Positions 1-10,870 of a DNA stretch of 64,000 bases are shown one piece after another; position 1 is the first letter of the stretch, and every line of letters starts with the position of its first letter. Source of the DNA: Cavia porcellus (Eukaryota; Chordata; Mammalia; Rodentia; Caviidae); the NCBI RefSeq assembly GCF_034190915.1, contig NW_026947490.1, positions 68,189,494-68,253,493 on the forward strand, in the 5' to 3' direction. The notes beneath the pieces were generated by a model. That model saw only the letters and a program-made list of their open reading frames with translations. It was not told where the DNA came from and made no database searches. Position numbers and translations under genes: made by a program.

Positions 1-802
1 GTGCTGCGAGCCGCTGTCCGAGGACGCGGAGCTGGCGTGCGACAGGCGGCTGTGCTCGCGCTGCGACGCGCTGGAGCGCTGGTACCACTGGCGCAGCTCG
101 TCCGACACCGCCGCGCGGCCCCGGTCGTGCGCGCCCTCGCGGCCCAGCGATGGAGTCCGCAGGATCTGCGAGCGCGACGGCGTCAGTCGGCCCGCGTCGG
201 CCTCGTCGGCTGGGCCGCGCCAGCTCTCCTTGAACAGCCCGCCGGCCGTGTAGGAGTTGGACGTCTTGAACTGCGCCTTGACGCTGTAGTGGCCCTCCTG
301 ATCGCTCTCCAGGCTGCGCACCACCACGGGCGTGGCACCGCCCTCGATGTACAGCGGGTACTCCTTGATGCGGTACTGCGAGCTGGGCTGGCTCTGACTG
401 TGCAGGTAGACGCCACCCGAGCCCGCGCCTGCGCCCGCGCCCGCTCCGCGCGCCGCCAGGTTGGGCATGCTGCCCGAGGGCGCGGAGCCCAGCGCGCCGG
501 CCGCCCGCTGCCGCTGCCGCCGCCGCTGCCGCGCCTTGGATGGCGAGTCCTCCGCCAGCGTCGAGTAGTTGGCGTTCATCTGCGCGGGGTAGTAGTGCTC
601 CGAGCTCGAGTGGCTGGTGCACGACGAGCAGTCGTCCATGGGGTCCGAGCCGTTGCTGCTACGAGTCCGCGGGGTGTAGAAGTCGGGGCTCCCAGTGTCA
701 TTCTCCGAGCCCAGGAGCTTGCCCTGGGACTCCAGGCTGGAGCTCCGGTGCCTAAAGTGCAGTGCGAGGCTGTGCAGTCGCGTGGGGCTGATGTCCACCG
801 AC
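1..802 (-). CDS. FRMD4A: FRMD4A coding exon (10th in window, truncated by window edge): Ser/Pro/Gly-rich C-terminal tail
   Basis: The exon starts at 802 after a CCCTGCAG acceptor. Its first G completes an Arg codon split with the previous exon, and 267 codons follow to base 1 (window residues 437-703) without a stop. The reading has FRMD4A hallmarks: SVDISPTRLHSLALHFRHRS at its start, then GSPDFYTPRTRSSNGSDPMD, SEHYYPAQMNANYSTLAED, GSMPNLAARG, YRIKEYPLYIEGGATPVVVR and AVSDELRQWYQR. The tail is predicted to be disordered. It holds an Arg/Gln run followed by Ala/Gly near 465-540, and an alternating Gly-Ala stretch near 422-452. The DNA is very GC- and CpG-rich compared with the introns. The exon runs off the window, so its end, the stop codon and the last part of the tail are not visible. 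Identification is from recognised conserved strings. Confidence 0.95.
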
Positions 803-1852
803 CTGCAGGGAGACGTGCTGTGGTGAGTGGTCTGGGCAGCGATGCCCAAGGGGACACGGGGACGCGGACGCATGGAACCTCGGAAGCCCGTTGCCCTGGG
901 AACCAGAAGTGTGCCCTGCCCTGCGCTTCCAGGAGCGAAAGGGAGCTGCTGATTCCTGGCCCTTGGTCCACCTGGGGAGCTGGACTCAAGGAAGGTCTCC
1001 TCTGAAAAGTGTGCCATGCCCCGGCTATGGCTCCCCAGCTGCACGCGCAGTGGAAAAAACATGTAGAAAAAAATGATGAAGACAGTGATTCTCCAGATAT
1101 TAAGGGACTTGAGGCCTATAAGGTGGCCATTCTTCTGGGTTAAAGTCCACAGGCACCCTTTCATGTGGCTTAACAAAATATTACCACGAACCCCATCTCG
1201 GCTGCGCCCCACTACCCGTGAAGACTACGGATGGTGGGCTGGCGGCTGGGGGCCAGGACCCTTAACAATGAAGGAGATAGGGGCTGGGGATTTAGCTCAG
1301 TGGCGTAAGCGTCTGCCTTGCAAGCAGGCGGTCGTGAGTTCGATCCCTGGTACCGATAAAAATGAAAAAGACAAAAAAAAAAAATCAAAAAAAAAAAACA
1401 ACAACAACAACAACAAAAAAAAAAAACAAAAAAACAATGAAGGAGACGACCCTGGGGCTAGCGTGCAGCCAGGTGGGCTCCTCCCGGTACAGGCCAGACC
1501 CGGAAGTCCTACCAAGTGGTCCTCTGTGACCTGGTCTCCGGTTCTTTTTAGAAAACGAATGTGTGATTCACTGATGCCCTTATGGTCGCTCTTTTCTAAA
1601 TTTACCCCTCGAGGCATTTTAACAAGTCTAGAATAAGGCATGCAAAGGTCATCGCATGGGTGAGGCACCCTCCTGGGAAGGCTCAGTCCTGGACTGTCCC
1701 TAGGTGCCGAGGACTCTTCCCCGTGTCCCCAGATGTGGAAGGTGGGCCGGCCCGGGACTCCTGGCAGAAGAGAGATTTTCACTCCGCCTCATGGGCAACC
1801 AGGCCTCACAGGTCAGCCATTCTTTGACTCGGGCTGCAAGCCGGGCACTCAC
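803..1852 (-). other. FRMD4A: FRMD4A intron between 9th and 10th window exons
   Basis: The intron carries GT at 1852-1851 and AG at 804-803. It contains one full-length young ID SINE (1278-1432) in antisense to the gene, with a long A-rich tail. I saw no exon or other gene in it. Confidence 0.85.
1278..1432 (+). mobile_element. ID SINE, full length, with target-site duplication
   Basis: The body starts GGGGCTGGGGATTTAGCTCA and has tRNA-like A-box (TAGCTCAGTGG) and B-box (GAGTTCGATCC) promoter motifs. It ends in GGTACCGATAAAAA and a long A/AAC-rich tail. Perfect 14-bp duplications AACAATGAAGGAGA flank it at 1264-1277 and 1433-1446, which points to a recent L1-driven insertion. Confidence 0.95.
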
Positions 1853-2020
1853 CTCGCGGAATGGACATAGTGGGGACTCCTGACGCGCAGGTCTGGCGTG
1901 GACGGCATGCTGGACTGCGCGGTCCAGGGCGGCAGGCCGCGGATGGGGCTGTTCTGCAGCGAGCCGCTCCCACCGCCCGCTTCCGCGCAGCTTCCAGTGC
2001 TGGGGAAGCGCTTGTGGTTG
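1853..2020 (-). CDS. FRMD4A: FRMD4A coding exon (9th in window)
   Basis: This 168-nt exon lies between a TGGTCCGCAG acceptor and a GTGAGT donor. One base completes a Ser codon from the upstream exon, 55 codons follow (window residues 381-435), and two bases (AG) carry to the next exon. The protein reads NHKRFPSTGSCAEAGGGS and later SMPSTPDLRVRSPHYVHSA, which I recognise as FRMD4A tail sequence. It is Ser/Pro/Gly-rich with no fold expected. The middle (LPPWTAQSS) seems to differ from the form I remember in primates, in a region otherwise well conserved. The phase joins 8th and 10th exons exactly (S split before, R split after). Confidence 0.94.
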
Positions 2021-2654
2021 CTGCGGACCAAGGGAACCACGCTGGTCACCCCGATGGCAGCATGGCGCCTGCTTCTGGGGCTCCCTCCTGGCTCCCACAG
2101 TCCTGCCCACCCGGGTGAGGGGCGGCCCAGTGAGGGTGTGCGAAGTCTCCTTCTTACAGATTTTGTTTTCCAAGAGATGCTGCTCCCCTGTGGGAACACC
2201 CTCTTGGAGCTCTTAGAGTGCAATTAAGGGGGATGAGAAAAACAGAGAAGCAGCAATTGAGGCCTTCCATTAGCACAGTAATGAGCTGATAATGTGCAGC
2301 TCCGTGGCTCCATAGCAGCCGCAAGACGGTTCTGAGTTCTGAGCCACTCTGGGATGAGTAGGAGTGGACGCTCATTTACCATTATGGAATCCTGCAACCT
2401 AAGATTTCCTAATCAACTCCTGTGGAATTTAACGACATGAAAGCCATCTGCCAACACGCTGGTTGGGAGCCAAAACTTTGGGTGACAAATCTGCACCTCA
2501 ATAGGCTGGGCAGCAGAGGGCGCCGTGAGCACAGCGCTGGCCAGAGACACCTGGGCGGAGCTGGGCCCCTTGGGACATGGCAGCCAGTTCCTTTCAGGAC
2601 AGCTCTGGGGTCCTCTGCGGCATGCGGGAGAGCAGCCCTTGCAAATGGACTCAC
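2021..2654 (-). other. FRMD4A: FRMD4A intron between 8th and 9th window exons
   Basis: This 634-nt intron shows no recognisable repeat. The stretch 2220-2420 looks unusually non-degenerate for intronic DNA, but I cannot test conservation by eye. Confidence 0.8.
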
Positions 2655-2892
2655 CTGGCGTGGCCGTGGGAGGAGCGTTTCTTGACCTTCTCATAGGGCT
2701 CATCCAGAGAGGACTCGCTCCACATCTTGGGTTTGATGGGTGACTTGTCATAGTCGCCGCGGTGGCAGTGCATCTGCCGCAGGCCCTCCAGGGACTGAGG
2801 CGGCGGGGGCCTGTGGTGCGAGGGTGGCCGTGGGGGGAGTCCCTTGTGAGGAGACTGTAAGGGGGATATTGTGCTGGTGACCTGAGAGTCTT
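2655..2892 (-). CDS. FRMD4A: FRMD4A coding exon (8th in window): proline-rich segment
   Basis: This 238-nt exon follows a pyrimidine-rich acceptor ending CTGCGCAG and ends at a GTGAGT donor. Two bases (AA) complete a Glu codon, 78 codons follow (window residues 302-379), and two bases carry over. Visible motifs are DSQVTSTISPLQSPHKG, a proline-rich block GLPPRPPSHHRPPPPQSLEG that could bind SH3 or WW domains, then KSPIKPKMWSESSLDEPYEK and a basic KKRSSH end. The sequence matches FRMD4A. A long GT-rich minisatellite begins about 180 nt upstream of the acceptor. Confidence 0.95.
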
Positions 2893-3075
2893 CTGCGCAG
2901 AGACGGAAAGACAGAGAGGACTGAGCAAGGGCGTCCGGTCCCCACGGCCGAGCCGAGCCCCCCGCGCGTCCTTTCTGGGCTTCACTCCTGTTGTCACTGA
3001 GGGCCAGCGACTCCCTGCCCCCGGATGTCCAGACAAAGAACCTCGACTCAAGGCTCCAGGTGGATTCCAATGCAA

Positions 3076-3504
3076 AGAGGAGCACCGATGTGTGTGCGCA
3101 TGTCTGTGTAAGAGAAGCACCGCTGTGTGCATGCGTGTCTGTGTAAGAGCACCTCTGTGTGTGTGCGTGTTTGTGTAAGAGGAGCACTGCTGTGCATGCA
3201 TATGTCTGTGCGTAAGAGCACTGCTGTGTGTGTGCGTGTGTCTGTGTGGAAGAGGAGCACTGCTATGCGTATGTGTCTGTGTGAGAGGAGCACTGCTGTG
3301 TGTGTACACGTGTCTGTGTAACAGGAGCACCTCTGTGTGTAAGAGGAGCATCACTGTGTGCATGCGTGTCTGTGTGTAAGAGCACTGCTCTGTGTGCATG
3401 TCTAAGAGGAGCAGCGCTGTGTATGTATCTGTGTAAGAGGAACACCACTGTGTGTGTGCACGTGTCTGTGTAAGAGGAGCACCTGTGTGTGTGCGCGTAT
3501 GTGT
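3076..3504. repeat. GT-rich minisatellite, roughly 13 degenerate units
   Basis: Units of about 25-36 bp alternate AAGAGGAGCACTGCTG with (TG)n-rich text ending GTGTCTGTGT. Unit length and sequence vary. The array sits about 180 nt upstream, in transcript sense, of the acceptor of the exon at 2655-2892. Confidence 0.9.
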
Positions 3505-3574
3505 AGTGTTGGGGACTGACCTTACGACCATCACTCTGAGCCACCTCTCCAGCTCCATTCATTTCTGTATTTTA

Positions 3575-3697
3575 AAATTTGTGGGCAGGGCCTTGCTAAG
3601 TCACTAATTTGCCCAGACCTGGCTCAAACTTTAGATCCTCCTGCCTCAGCCTCCCAGAGTGCTGAGATTATGGGTGTTTGTCACTGCTTCTGGCTGA
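3575..3697 (-). mobile_element. B1-type SINE fragment
   Basis: The reverse complement shows the 7SL-derived CTCTGGGAGGCTGAGGCAGGAGGATC core, here diverged (CAGCACTCTGGGAGGCTGAG). It lies 110 bp from an ID-type piece in the same orientation, so the pair may be a split B4-like dimer. Confidence 0.7.
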
Positions 3698-3808
3698 GGT
3701 ATCACTTCTGATTAGGCATAAATGAAGTCTGAATCTTAACTATATGTCAGCAAACATTTGCTTTATACCAAACAGCAAAATGTAATTATTTCCTGCAACT
3801 CTGCATTC

Positions 3809-3886
3809 CTTTTTTGGTACTGGGGTCAAAGTCAGGGCCTTGTACGTACTGAGTAGAAGCTTTTACTTGTGAGCTACCCCAGCCCA
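3809..3886 (-). mobile_element. ID-type SINE, diverged copy
   Basis: The reverse complement shows GGGCTGGGGTAGCTCAC and a TTGACCCCAGTACCAAAAAA end. It is diverged but keeps the ID layout. Confidence 0.6.
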
Positions 3887-5194
3887 GTGGCTCGGCTTCC
3901 GAGAGACATTAAGCATCTGATTTACTCAGGGACAGAGTGAGCTCTCAGAGCATTTTGTCTGCTCTGTTCACCCACACAGCCTCTGGGCCAGATTGACCCG
4001 ACCGTGGGTGCCCAGAAAACATCAGTTGGAGGAAAAGGACAGCATATAGCAGATGTGCCCGGTGCATACCTGGGGTTGGGCCTGGGTATCCACTCCACAT
4101 TTTTTACAGAGCTACCCATATTTTCCTTTAATCTGTTCTAATAAATTTTAATTATGGAATGACCTTCAAGTTTTTTGGAAGGAGAAAGGCTAACATCCCC
4201 CTCCTGCCTTCGGGTAGTAAGGCTCTGACCCACAAGGATGACCTGGAGGACTTCCGGAGCAGGCTGGTCCAGTTAGCAAGGAAGGTGCCTGGCCGGAAGT
4301 ACCAGTGTGAGTGCAGGCAGCGGAGGAGGAGGAGGCAGGGAAGCATCGGGCCGGGCGAGGCCAGAGGGTGTGTGGGTACCAGGGACATCTAGGTGGTAGT
4401 GGCTGGGGAGCAGGTAGCTGCCCCACTGTGCGCTCTGTGAGCAAAGCCAGTGGGGAGGAGTCCCAGCAGAGGCGTTGGCTTTGTCCTTGAGACACAAGAA
4501 AACCTCACACCTTGCTCCACACAGAGGTTTGCGGTGAGACCCTCCTGTCTGAGGCCCGCTTGGAATGGCTCCTCGATCTGTGTTCCGTGACTCCTGCGTA
4601 CCCAGCGTAACCCAAGCCTGACCTTGAAACCGGACCTCTGGGAAGCTTGTGCTGCTCTTGGCCCCACAGAAATGGTCACTGCTGTGATGTCTCCAAACTA
4701 GTCAATGACATCATCTGCTGTTCCCTTCCCAAGGACTCTCACTGACTGGGCCTTGCACTGTTCCTGGGGGTACTGGGAAACCGAGGCAGTCCTAGGGCAG
4801 GGACCCCAAGCCACCCCAGTCCTAAGAGCCTACAACCTCTCTCCCCTGCATGTAAGGAAACAGACAGTATGTTTACATTTTTACAGTCCGATTTCTAGTA
4901 ACAGGGCCACAACAGCTGGGTAGATAACTCACCAGACTGTCCTCAGGTCACAGTGATCATTGTCATTATTACTACTGCAGTTACCCTAACTACTCTGACG
5001 TGGGTAGGCCCTTGGGGTTTTCATTGGAACAGCCATTGACCACTGATGGCCTGAGGTTTCCCTAAAGGGCAAAAAATTAAATGCTATTTACTGTATTTTC
5101 ACATAATTAATACCTCCCAACATTTTGGTTGAGAGCATGTCTGTGGGCGTGTGCTCAGGTGTGAGTCTGGGGTGGGATCCCTGCCTCAGCAGGC

Positions 5195-5217
5195 GGTGGT
5201 GGTGGTGGTGGTGGTGG
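5195..5217. repeat. (GGT)n microsatellite
   Basis: About eight uninterrupted GGT units. Confidence 0.9.
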
Positions 5218-5833
5218 CAGGTACTGGTGGGGATGGGCTGCAGGTTCAGCTCTGGTTTCTAAGCATCACCCAAGAAAACACTCTGGGGACTACCAGGTTT
5301 GAAGAACCAAATAGCGAATAAGAGACAGTTTCAGGGGCTGATCCTGTGTCTGTGGGGAAACCTCACCTTTCCTTGTCACTTCTAAGAGAGAGATAGGTCG
5401 TCGGTGTGCTTCCTTCTACTCCTCTCAGGACTGGATTCCAGTCCTTGATTTGTGGTTTCTACCAAATCTATTTCTCCTCTTTCCGATACATATTATGAAT
5501 ACTCAAACGCAAACCATCCACAGAGTATCGATTCTCTGCTCAGTTGCAAAGGTGGTTTTGGCTACTACAAAGTGAAGCACTGTTCCCTGAGTATCACCTT
5601 AAATCTCACACCTCCGGGCCTTGAGAAATCCTGAAGCTCTAGTGAGCATAGATTCTGTACAGAGAACCATCCGCCCCCGCCCCGTGGTGACACCAGGAAA
5701 GAGAGGGCCAGCAGTAACTCTGGCTGCCATCTCGACCTCACTCTTTCTTACACGAGGCTGCCCCAAACTCCATACAGACTGACCTCTGTTTAATCAATGT
5801 CCTGTCTTTTAAAACAGGAAACAGAAAACCTAC

Positions 5834-5890
5834 CATCTTCGAGAACAAGGGCATCGGAGAGAGAGCTGTCTTCACTGGCGATATTTCCAT
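5834..5890 (-). CDS. FRMD4A: FRMD4A coding exon (7th in window), 57-nt acidic Ser-rich mini-exon
   Basis: The exon is flanked by a TGGCTTCCAG acceptor (with a TTTCTGTTTTTG tract) and a GTAGGT donor. It supplies two bases of a split Asp codon, 18 full codons (window residues 283-300, reading GNIASEDSSLSDALVLED) and one base of a split Glu codon. It links the CUPID module to the proline-rich tail. Several Ser residues sit next to acidic residues, so casein-kinase-2-like phosphorylation is possible (inference). The length is a multiple of three and both flanking introns are phase 1, so skipping would keep the reading frame. Confidence 0.93.
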
Positions 5891-8051
5891 CTGGAAGCCA
5901 CAAAAACAGAAAGTCCTGAGGTTAGCACATTCTAGAAACAAAACCCTTTCTGTAGAAAGCGTTTACCACCACGCAGCCTCTTCTTCCCTATCGGAGCTCA
6001 GAGCTGTCTGAAATCGCTGCTGGGCGTTTGACTGCCCCACAGCGCGTGCTTAGCTCGCCCTGCCTGCCCACCCCACATCACAATGGGCACGCTGTTTGTG
6101 TCTCTCTGCTTTTATTTATGGGATACTGCAGCGCAAAGCAACCGACTGTCTAATACAAAGGCTGCAGGCCTGGGTAAGCCCTGTCATTGTCACAGTGAAG
6201 ACTCAGGGCATGTGACGACTGGACCACAGCAAGGCGATTGCTGTTTATTCTGCAGATGGGAAGCCAGGGCAGGAACTGAGAATGCTCACATGGCAATAAA
6301 GGGCTTCTCAGAAAACTCCTGAAGAGAAGACAAGACCTCTCTGGAGCTTATCTCCATAGTGCTTAGTCAGCACTGGTCCTGAGGGACACAGCGGGACAAC
6401 CCTCCTCCTCCCACCATGGGGGAAACTGAGGCGCGCCCAGGAGGAGGCTCTGTGTGAAGCTGCACTGCTCTCACAGCAAAGTTAGCCAAGGTCCTCAGGC
6501 TTTGGAGTCCAAGCCAGGGTTTTACTTTTTGAAATAAAAAGCCACGCAAGGGAACTAAGAAGAACCCTCCTCATGCATGAGTTATGTGGGCCTTAGTAAT
6601 GAAAGCCTGGTGTCAAGGAAACAGCCAAGGTGGATTCTTGAGCAGATTAGAAAACAGCTGTAGGTGTGGCGGGAAGGGCTCAGGAGTTGGCAAAGATAAT
6701 GATTTAAAAGCCCGTCCCTTCACAGGCCCGACAGGACCACACCCTCACAGATAGGCCGGAGAGCAGGCCCTGCGGTGGCCACAGAGCGAACCTCTCACTG
6801 TTAGCCCCAAAGGACACTTTGGCGGCTGGGGAGCCCTTGTGCCTTTCAGGGGATGGAGGGGTCTTGAAGGAGTGGGAGACAGAAGGGCTGGCAGCCCACA
6901 GCCCTGCTAGGAAGCGGGGCACACTGTGGGGTCTTGGCCAAGGATGACGGGCAAGACAGAGACATGGGTTCTCCGATTCCCTGGAGAAAAGGACCAAATA
7001 GCCAGCTCCACACTCTCCTTTTCAGTGTGACTCACTTCATTCACATGTTTGATAGGAACAGCTAGAAGACAGGGCCTTGACTTTGGCAGCTTTTAATCCC
7101 CAGGACCACATTATTTCCTAATCTCTCTCTCTCTTTCCACATATATGTATCAAGTTTATCACTTGAAGTGTTTGGTTCAGTGCCTTTACCATCAACCATC
7201 TTCTGTTTGGATAACATTTTCATTTTGCCAAACTGAAATGCTAGACCCATTAAACAATGATCCTCTGCCCCTCCTCTAAGCTCCAGTTCCTGGAAATCTT
7301 CATTGTACTTTCTGTGTTTCTTGAGCAAAAGTATTTTTAAACATATATACACTGCGCAAGAATGCTTGACATATATTTTCAAGAATTTTCTAAGTTAGAA
7401 AAAAACCATTATTGAAATGAGGGGAGACTTGATCTTTCTTGGTAGATTCTGGGGTGTGTTCTTCTAGAGCATACCAGATACTGTCACCCGAATCCCTGAT
7501 CCTGGCCTTCAGCCCGAGGATAGACCACTGGATGGGGACCGTCTAGTCTGACCAAGCCATGGCTCTTGGGACAGCAGGCCCCTGAGAACATACTCAGTCT
7601 AGGGGACAGAGGTTAGCAGATGGTGCAGCCCTGCCCCTGGGTCCCCCCGCTCTCCACCTTGCTCTCCACCTTGCATTTGGGTGGCCAGGTCCCCTGCAAT
7701 GGCAGAGCCTGGCTAGCCCTCCTAGGACGGTTGAAGGTGAGGATGTCGGCTTGACTCGGCTTGGGGAAGGTGGAGAAGTGTGACCCACAGCGTGAGGCTG
7801 ATGCCCTGGGAGGTATGGGCAGTGAGGCTCTGTGCAGTCCCTGTCCTGGTTCTGAGGGCACAGAGTCCAGTGCCATGACTTGGTCTCAGCCTCATTTGCA
7901 TCACATGATCTTATAGCTGGACGGTAAGGCACAGGATGGGCAGAGGCTACTGAGGCCATGCAGGAGTTGGATGTAGGACCCTGGGCAGGAGCTGTGTGTA
8001 GCTCCCTAAGGCTCTACCTGGGGAGGGGGCAGGGCATGGGGTGGCACTGAC
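5891..8051 (-). other. FRMD4A: FRMD4A intron between 6th and 7th window exons
   Basis: It is mostly unique sequence, with a possible MIR remnant near 6410-6530. No exon is recognised. Confidence 0.75.
6410..6530 (-). mobile_element. MIR-like SINE remnant
   Basis: The text GGGGGAAACTGAGGC followed later by a 'TTTGGAGTCCAAGCCAGGGTT'-type end resembles reversed MIR. It is strongly diverged. Confidence 0.4.
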
Positions 8052-8280
8052 CGTCTATGACCAGCGAGGCCCTCTGGGTGGGCTTCTTCCCAGACTTGAT
8101 GCGGTTCTCATTGATTGCATTTTCAATCTCCTGCAGCTTCTTCAGTGCATTCAGATATGAGGTTTTCCTTTGCTTCTTCAGTTTTTTGCTGACATTGGGG
8201 TCACTGGCCAGGCGGCGGGCAGCCTCTGTGATCTGGGACTGGATGGCAAATTCCCGCTCCAGGCGTTCCAGCTCAGCTTC
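8052..8280 (-). CDS. FRMD4A: FRMD4A coding exon (6th in window): second half of CUPID/DUF3338 coiled-coil module
   Basis: This 229-nt exon starts in phase 0 after a CCTCCTCCAG acceptor and encodes 76 codons plus one base (window residues 206-281). It opens EAELERLEREFAIQSQITEA, continues RRLASDPNVSKKLKKQRKTS and LNALKKLQEIENAINENRIK, and ends KKPTQRASLVID. The heptad-like Leu/Ile spacing and high charge fit an alpha-helical coiled coil. This is the module shared by FRMD4A, FRMD4B, INAVA and CCDC120 that binds cytohesin Arf-GEFs (family knowledge). The donor reads GTCAGT with C at +3, weaker than the other donors in the window. Confidence 0.96.
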
Positions 8281-10870
8281 CTGGAGGAGGGGAACACTGG
8301 GGCTCGTGCTTGGGCGAGAGATAGCTACCTGCCCCTCCCTGGCGCACAGTCCTGCTCTGGCAGGAGGTATGGAGACCAAGCCTTCCTGAGCCCTTTGGCT
8401 GTCGTTTCTTTTCCACCTGGGGCCCACTTTCTGAAGTGATCCCTCACATTCTCCCCACATTTGCTCACAGTTGCGCATCCCCTGCCTCTCCTGTCACCTT
8501 CTGGAAGCTCACTGCCAGCTCCAGCTATCTGCACAACTGCCCCCCCCAAGAAAATTTTGCTCCAGCTGTGAGAAGCCCTCTGCTGGGCAGTGGTAGGGCC
8601 AGTTTCCCCCTTAGCTCTGTGGCTGAGATCAAGGCTCCCCCCTCTGTCCCTCCTGGGTAGCCTGCTCCCAGCTCTGTCCCTTCCTGGGGCTGGGAAGAGG
8701 TTTCCCTTCATGCTCTGGACCACTACCTGTCAGGTGTGCCTGGAGGACTGGGCTGGACAGCACCCTGGGCAGCTGTGTGCTGCTGGCCAGGCTGGGCAGC
8801 CTCCTCCAGTGCAGATGTGTGTACGTGGACTGCAGAGTGGCAGGAGGAGGTGGCTCATGCATGCATGTGTGAGGATTTGGGGCTGATGCAGAATTCCCCC
8901 AAAGTCTCAGGCTTCCATTTTCTGACTTTTTCTCTTCCCCTGTGAAGCCACTCTCATCAAAGTCAGCTGTAGGAAGTACCTGCTATGTTCTGACTTTGAA
9001 AATGGGCAGCTCACTCTCTATCTAGAACAAGGGCCAGAACCCTGAGCATCACCTGGGGACTTGCAGGAGATGGGGACTTGCTGCCAAAGCCCAGACCTCA
9101 TAAATGTGACAGACACATTGCTGGCTTGGCTCTTCCTCTAATCCACAGTAGCCGGAGTGGGGAACTACGCCTCCAACTCTAAGTCGGTCAGGAGCTGATG
9201 CAGCAGGAGGCAGATCACTGCATTGATGCTTTTCCCACACGGTGGCCCAGTGACATAGTCCTGTCCCTGTGCACACCACACCAGGGCCAACCTCTCTTGC
9301 TGGATTTCAATTACTTTGGAGCAGGTGGGACGGGGGAGGGGGGATGTGAAGGCTAAGGGGAAATATTTAGGAGATGACAGCTCCCTTCCCACCCACGCTG
9401 TCCACATATGTCCTGTGGGAGGAAGGAGATATAGAGCTGGACTCCTGCCCAGAGCTCTGAGGGACAAAGACCTTCTGTGAATTGGGCTCTGCTGAGCAGC
9501 TGTTCCTGGGCAGTTACGATGGCCTCGGCCCACGGAGACCTTGAATGCTGCGGGAGCTCAGAGCGAATCTCCACAATTTAACTTGCCAATGGCTATGTGA
9601 CCAGGAGAGGGGATCGGGATTCCAGGGGACCCCAGAGTGATGACGCACCCAAGAGGGCATCTTCTGTTACCCAGGGGACTCTTTGGAGTGGGGCAGGAGA
9701 AGCCTGAGAGAGCATGGGGCACTGACTAAAAGTAGAGGTGCTTTTAGGGTTTAAGTGCCAGGGTCTGCCCCGTGTCTCTCTGGAGTTCCAGTGACCACCT
9801 GGATGTGAAAAGCAGCTGCCTGCTGGTCTCCTCCAGGCCTCCCCTCCTCAGCGCTTCCTCTCTACTCACAGCAGCTCGTGTGTCCCGAGCCTCGAGTGGG
9901 AGCTTGGTATGGAGTCTCATCTACCAGTCATTTATTCCTGGGGCAACCCACAGAGTCAGCATTCTGAAGTTCACAGAGAGGAGCAGCCAGGGAGTGTGGT
10001 CCCTGGGTCCACTGGACTCTGCAATTATGGCTCACAGGTGATTCCTAACACCTGTGAGGACCCCAGGGCACTCGGCTCCCTCACCTTCACCCTCATGATG
10101 ACCGTGCATTGTGTGACGTGAAAACATGTTTCTTCCATGTCACTTTCCGAAGACTAGAAATGCAGCATCCCCTCTCCCGCTGCCTCCGAGTCCTGACCTC
10201 TTACACCGCTGTCTGTTACCTGGTCATGAGCAGTGCTATTCATGATAAACTGAGTAAACTAGGACAAAGCTTCCTGAGGTACACTTGGGTCCTCTTGGAG
10301 TGATGCTGGATACTCATGGCCCAGCCAGAGACACAGTGCTTTCTTCCTCCCCAAATCTGAATTCTCCAGCCTCAGCCCCTGACAGAGTCCCGTCCAATGA
10401 GGATAAAACCCAGTGACACATGGCTGTGTCACACTTAGACAGATGAGGCCAAGACAGACCAAATGTCCTGCTTATGCTGTGAGATTTTACCAACCCAGGG
10501 TATTAGGGTCACAGTGGCCAGCAGTGACCTCTTCCTAGCGAAGGACCCCTTCCACTCAAGAACAGAGTTAAGTTCCCTTCCAGCTTCGTGTTTTCTTGCA
10601 CCGATCAGACATCAGGCACAGCTCTGAGTAGAGGGCCAGGACACCACTCTGAAGGCAAGGGCACATGGTTGAAGCCCGGCAGTGTCAGGCAAGCAACTCC
10701 GACAGAAGATCAAATGCTTAGTAGGACCAGCAAGCTCATCCTCCCAGGGAGGCCACACAGCATCAGCCAGCTCATCAAGAAAAGGCAGGAAGACAGATAC
10801 GGAGCCTGAGCAGCTAGGAGCCAGAGTAATCAAGGACAACAGAGACCCCAACACTGGAGGGAGAGCTCAC
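8281..10870 (-). other. FRMD4A: FRMD4A intron between 5th and 6th window exons
   Basis: Unique intronic sequence; I see no SINE, LINE or exon in it. Confidence 0.75.

Larger units (their letters stand above)
2893..5833 (-). other. FRMD4A: FRMD4A intron between 7th and 8th window exons
   Basis: It holds a GT-rich minisatellite (about 3076-3504), a B1-type SINE fragment, an ID-type fragment and a (GGT)8 tract at 5195-5217. The rest is unique sequence in which I see no further feature. Confidence 0.8.

Noticed and set aside
1..1005. Long open frame on the plus strand (334 codons)
   Set aside because: It is the antisense shadow of the GC-rich FRMD4A exon and continues into intron; low-complexity Arg/Ala composition and no family match.
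1280..1352. tRNA-like sequence with A and B boxes
   Set aside because: It is the tRNA-derived head of an ID SINE with target-site duplications and A-rich tail, not a tRNA gene.
3076..3504. CRISPR-like array of repeats
   Set aside because: Units are degenerate and low-complexity with no unique spacers; it is a minisatellite in a mammalian intron.
4159..4392. Plus-strand 77-codon frame with basic C-terminus
   Set aside because: No recognised family and no splice or promoter support; likely chance intronic frame.
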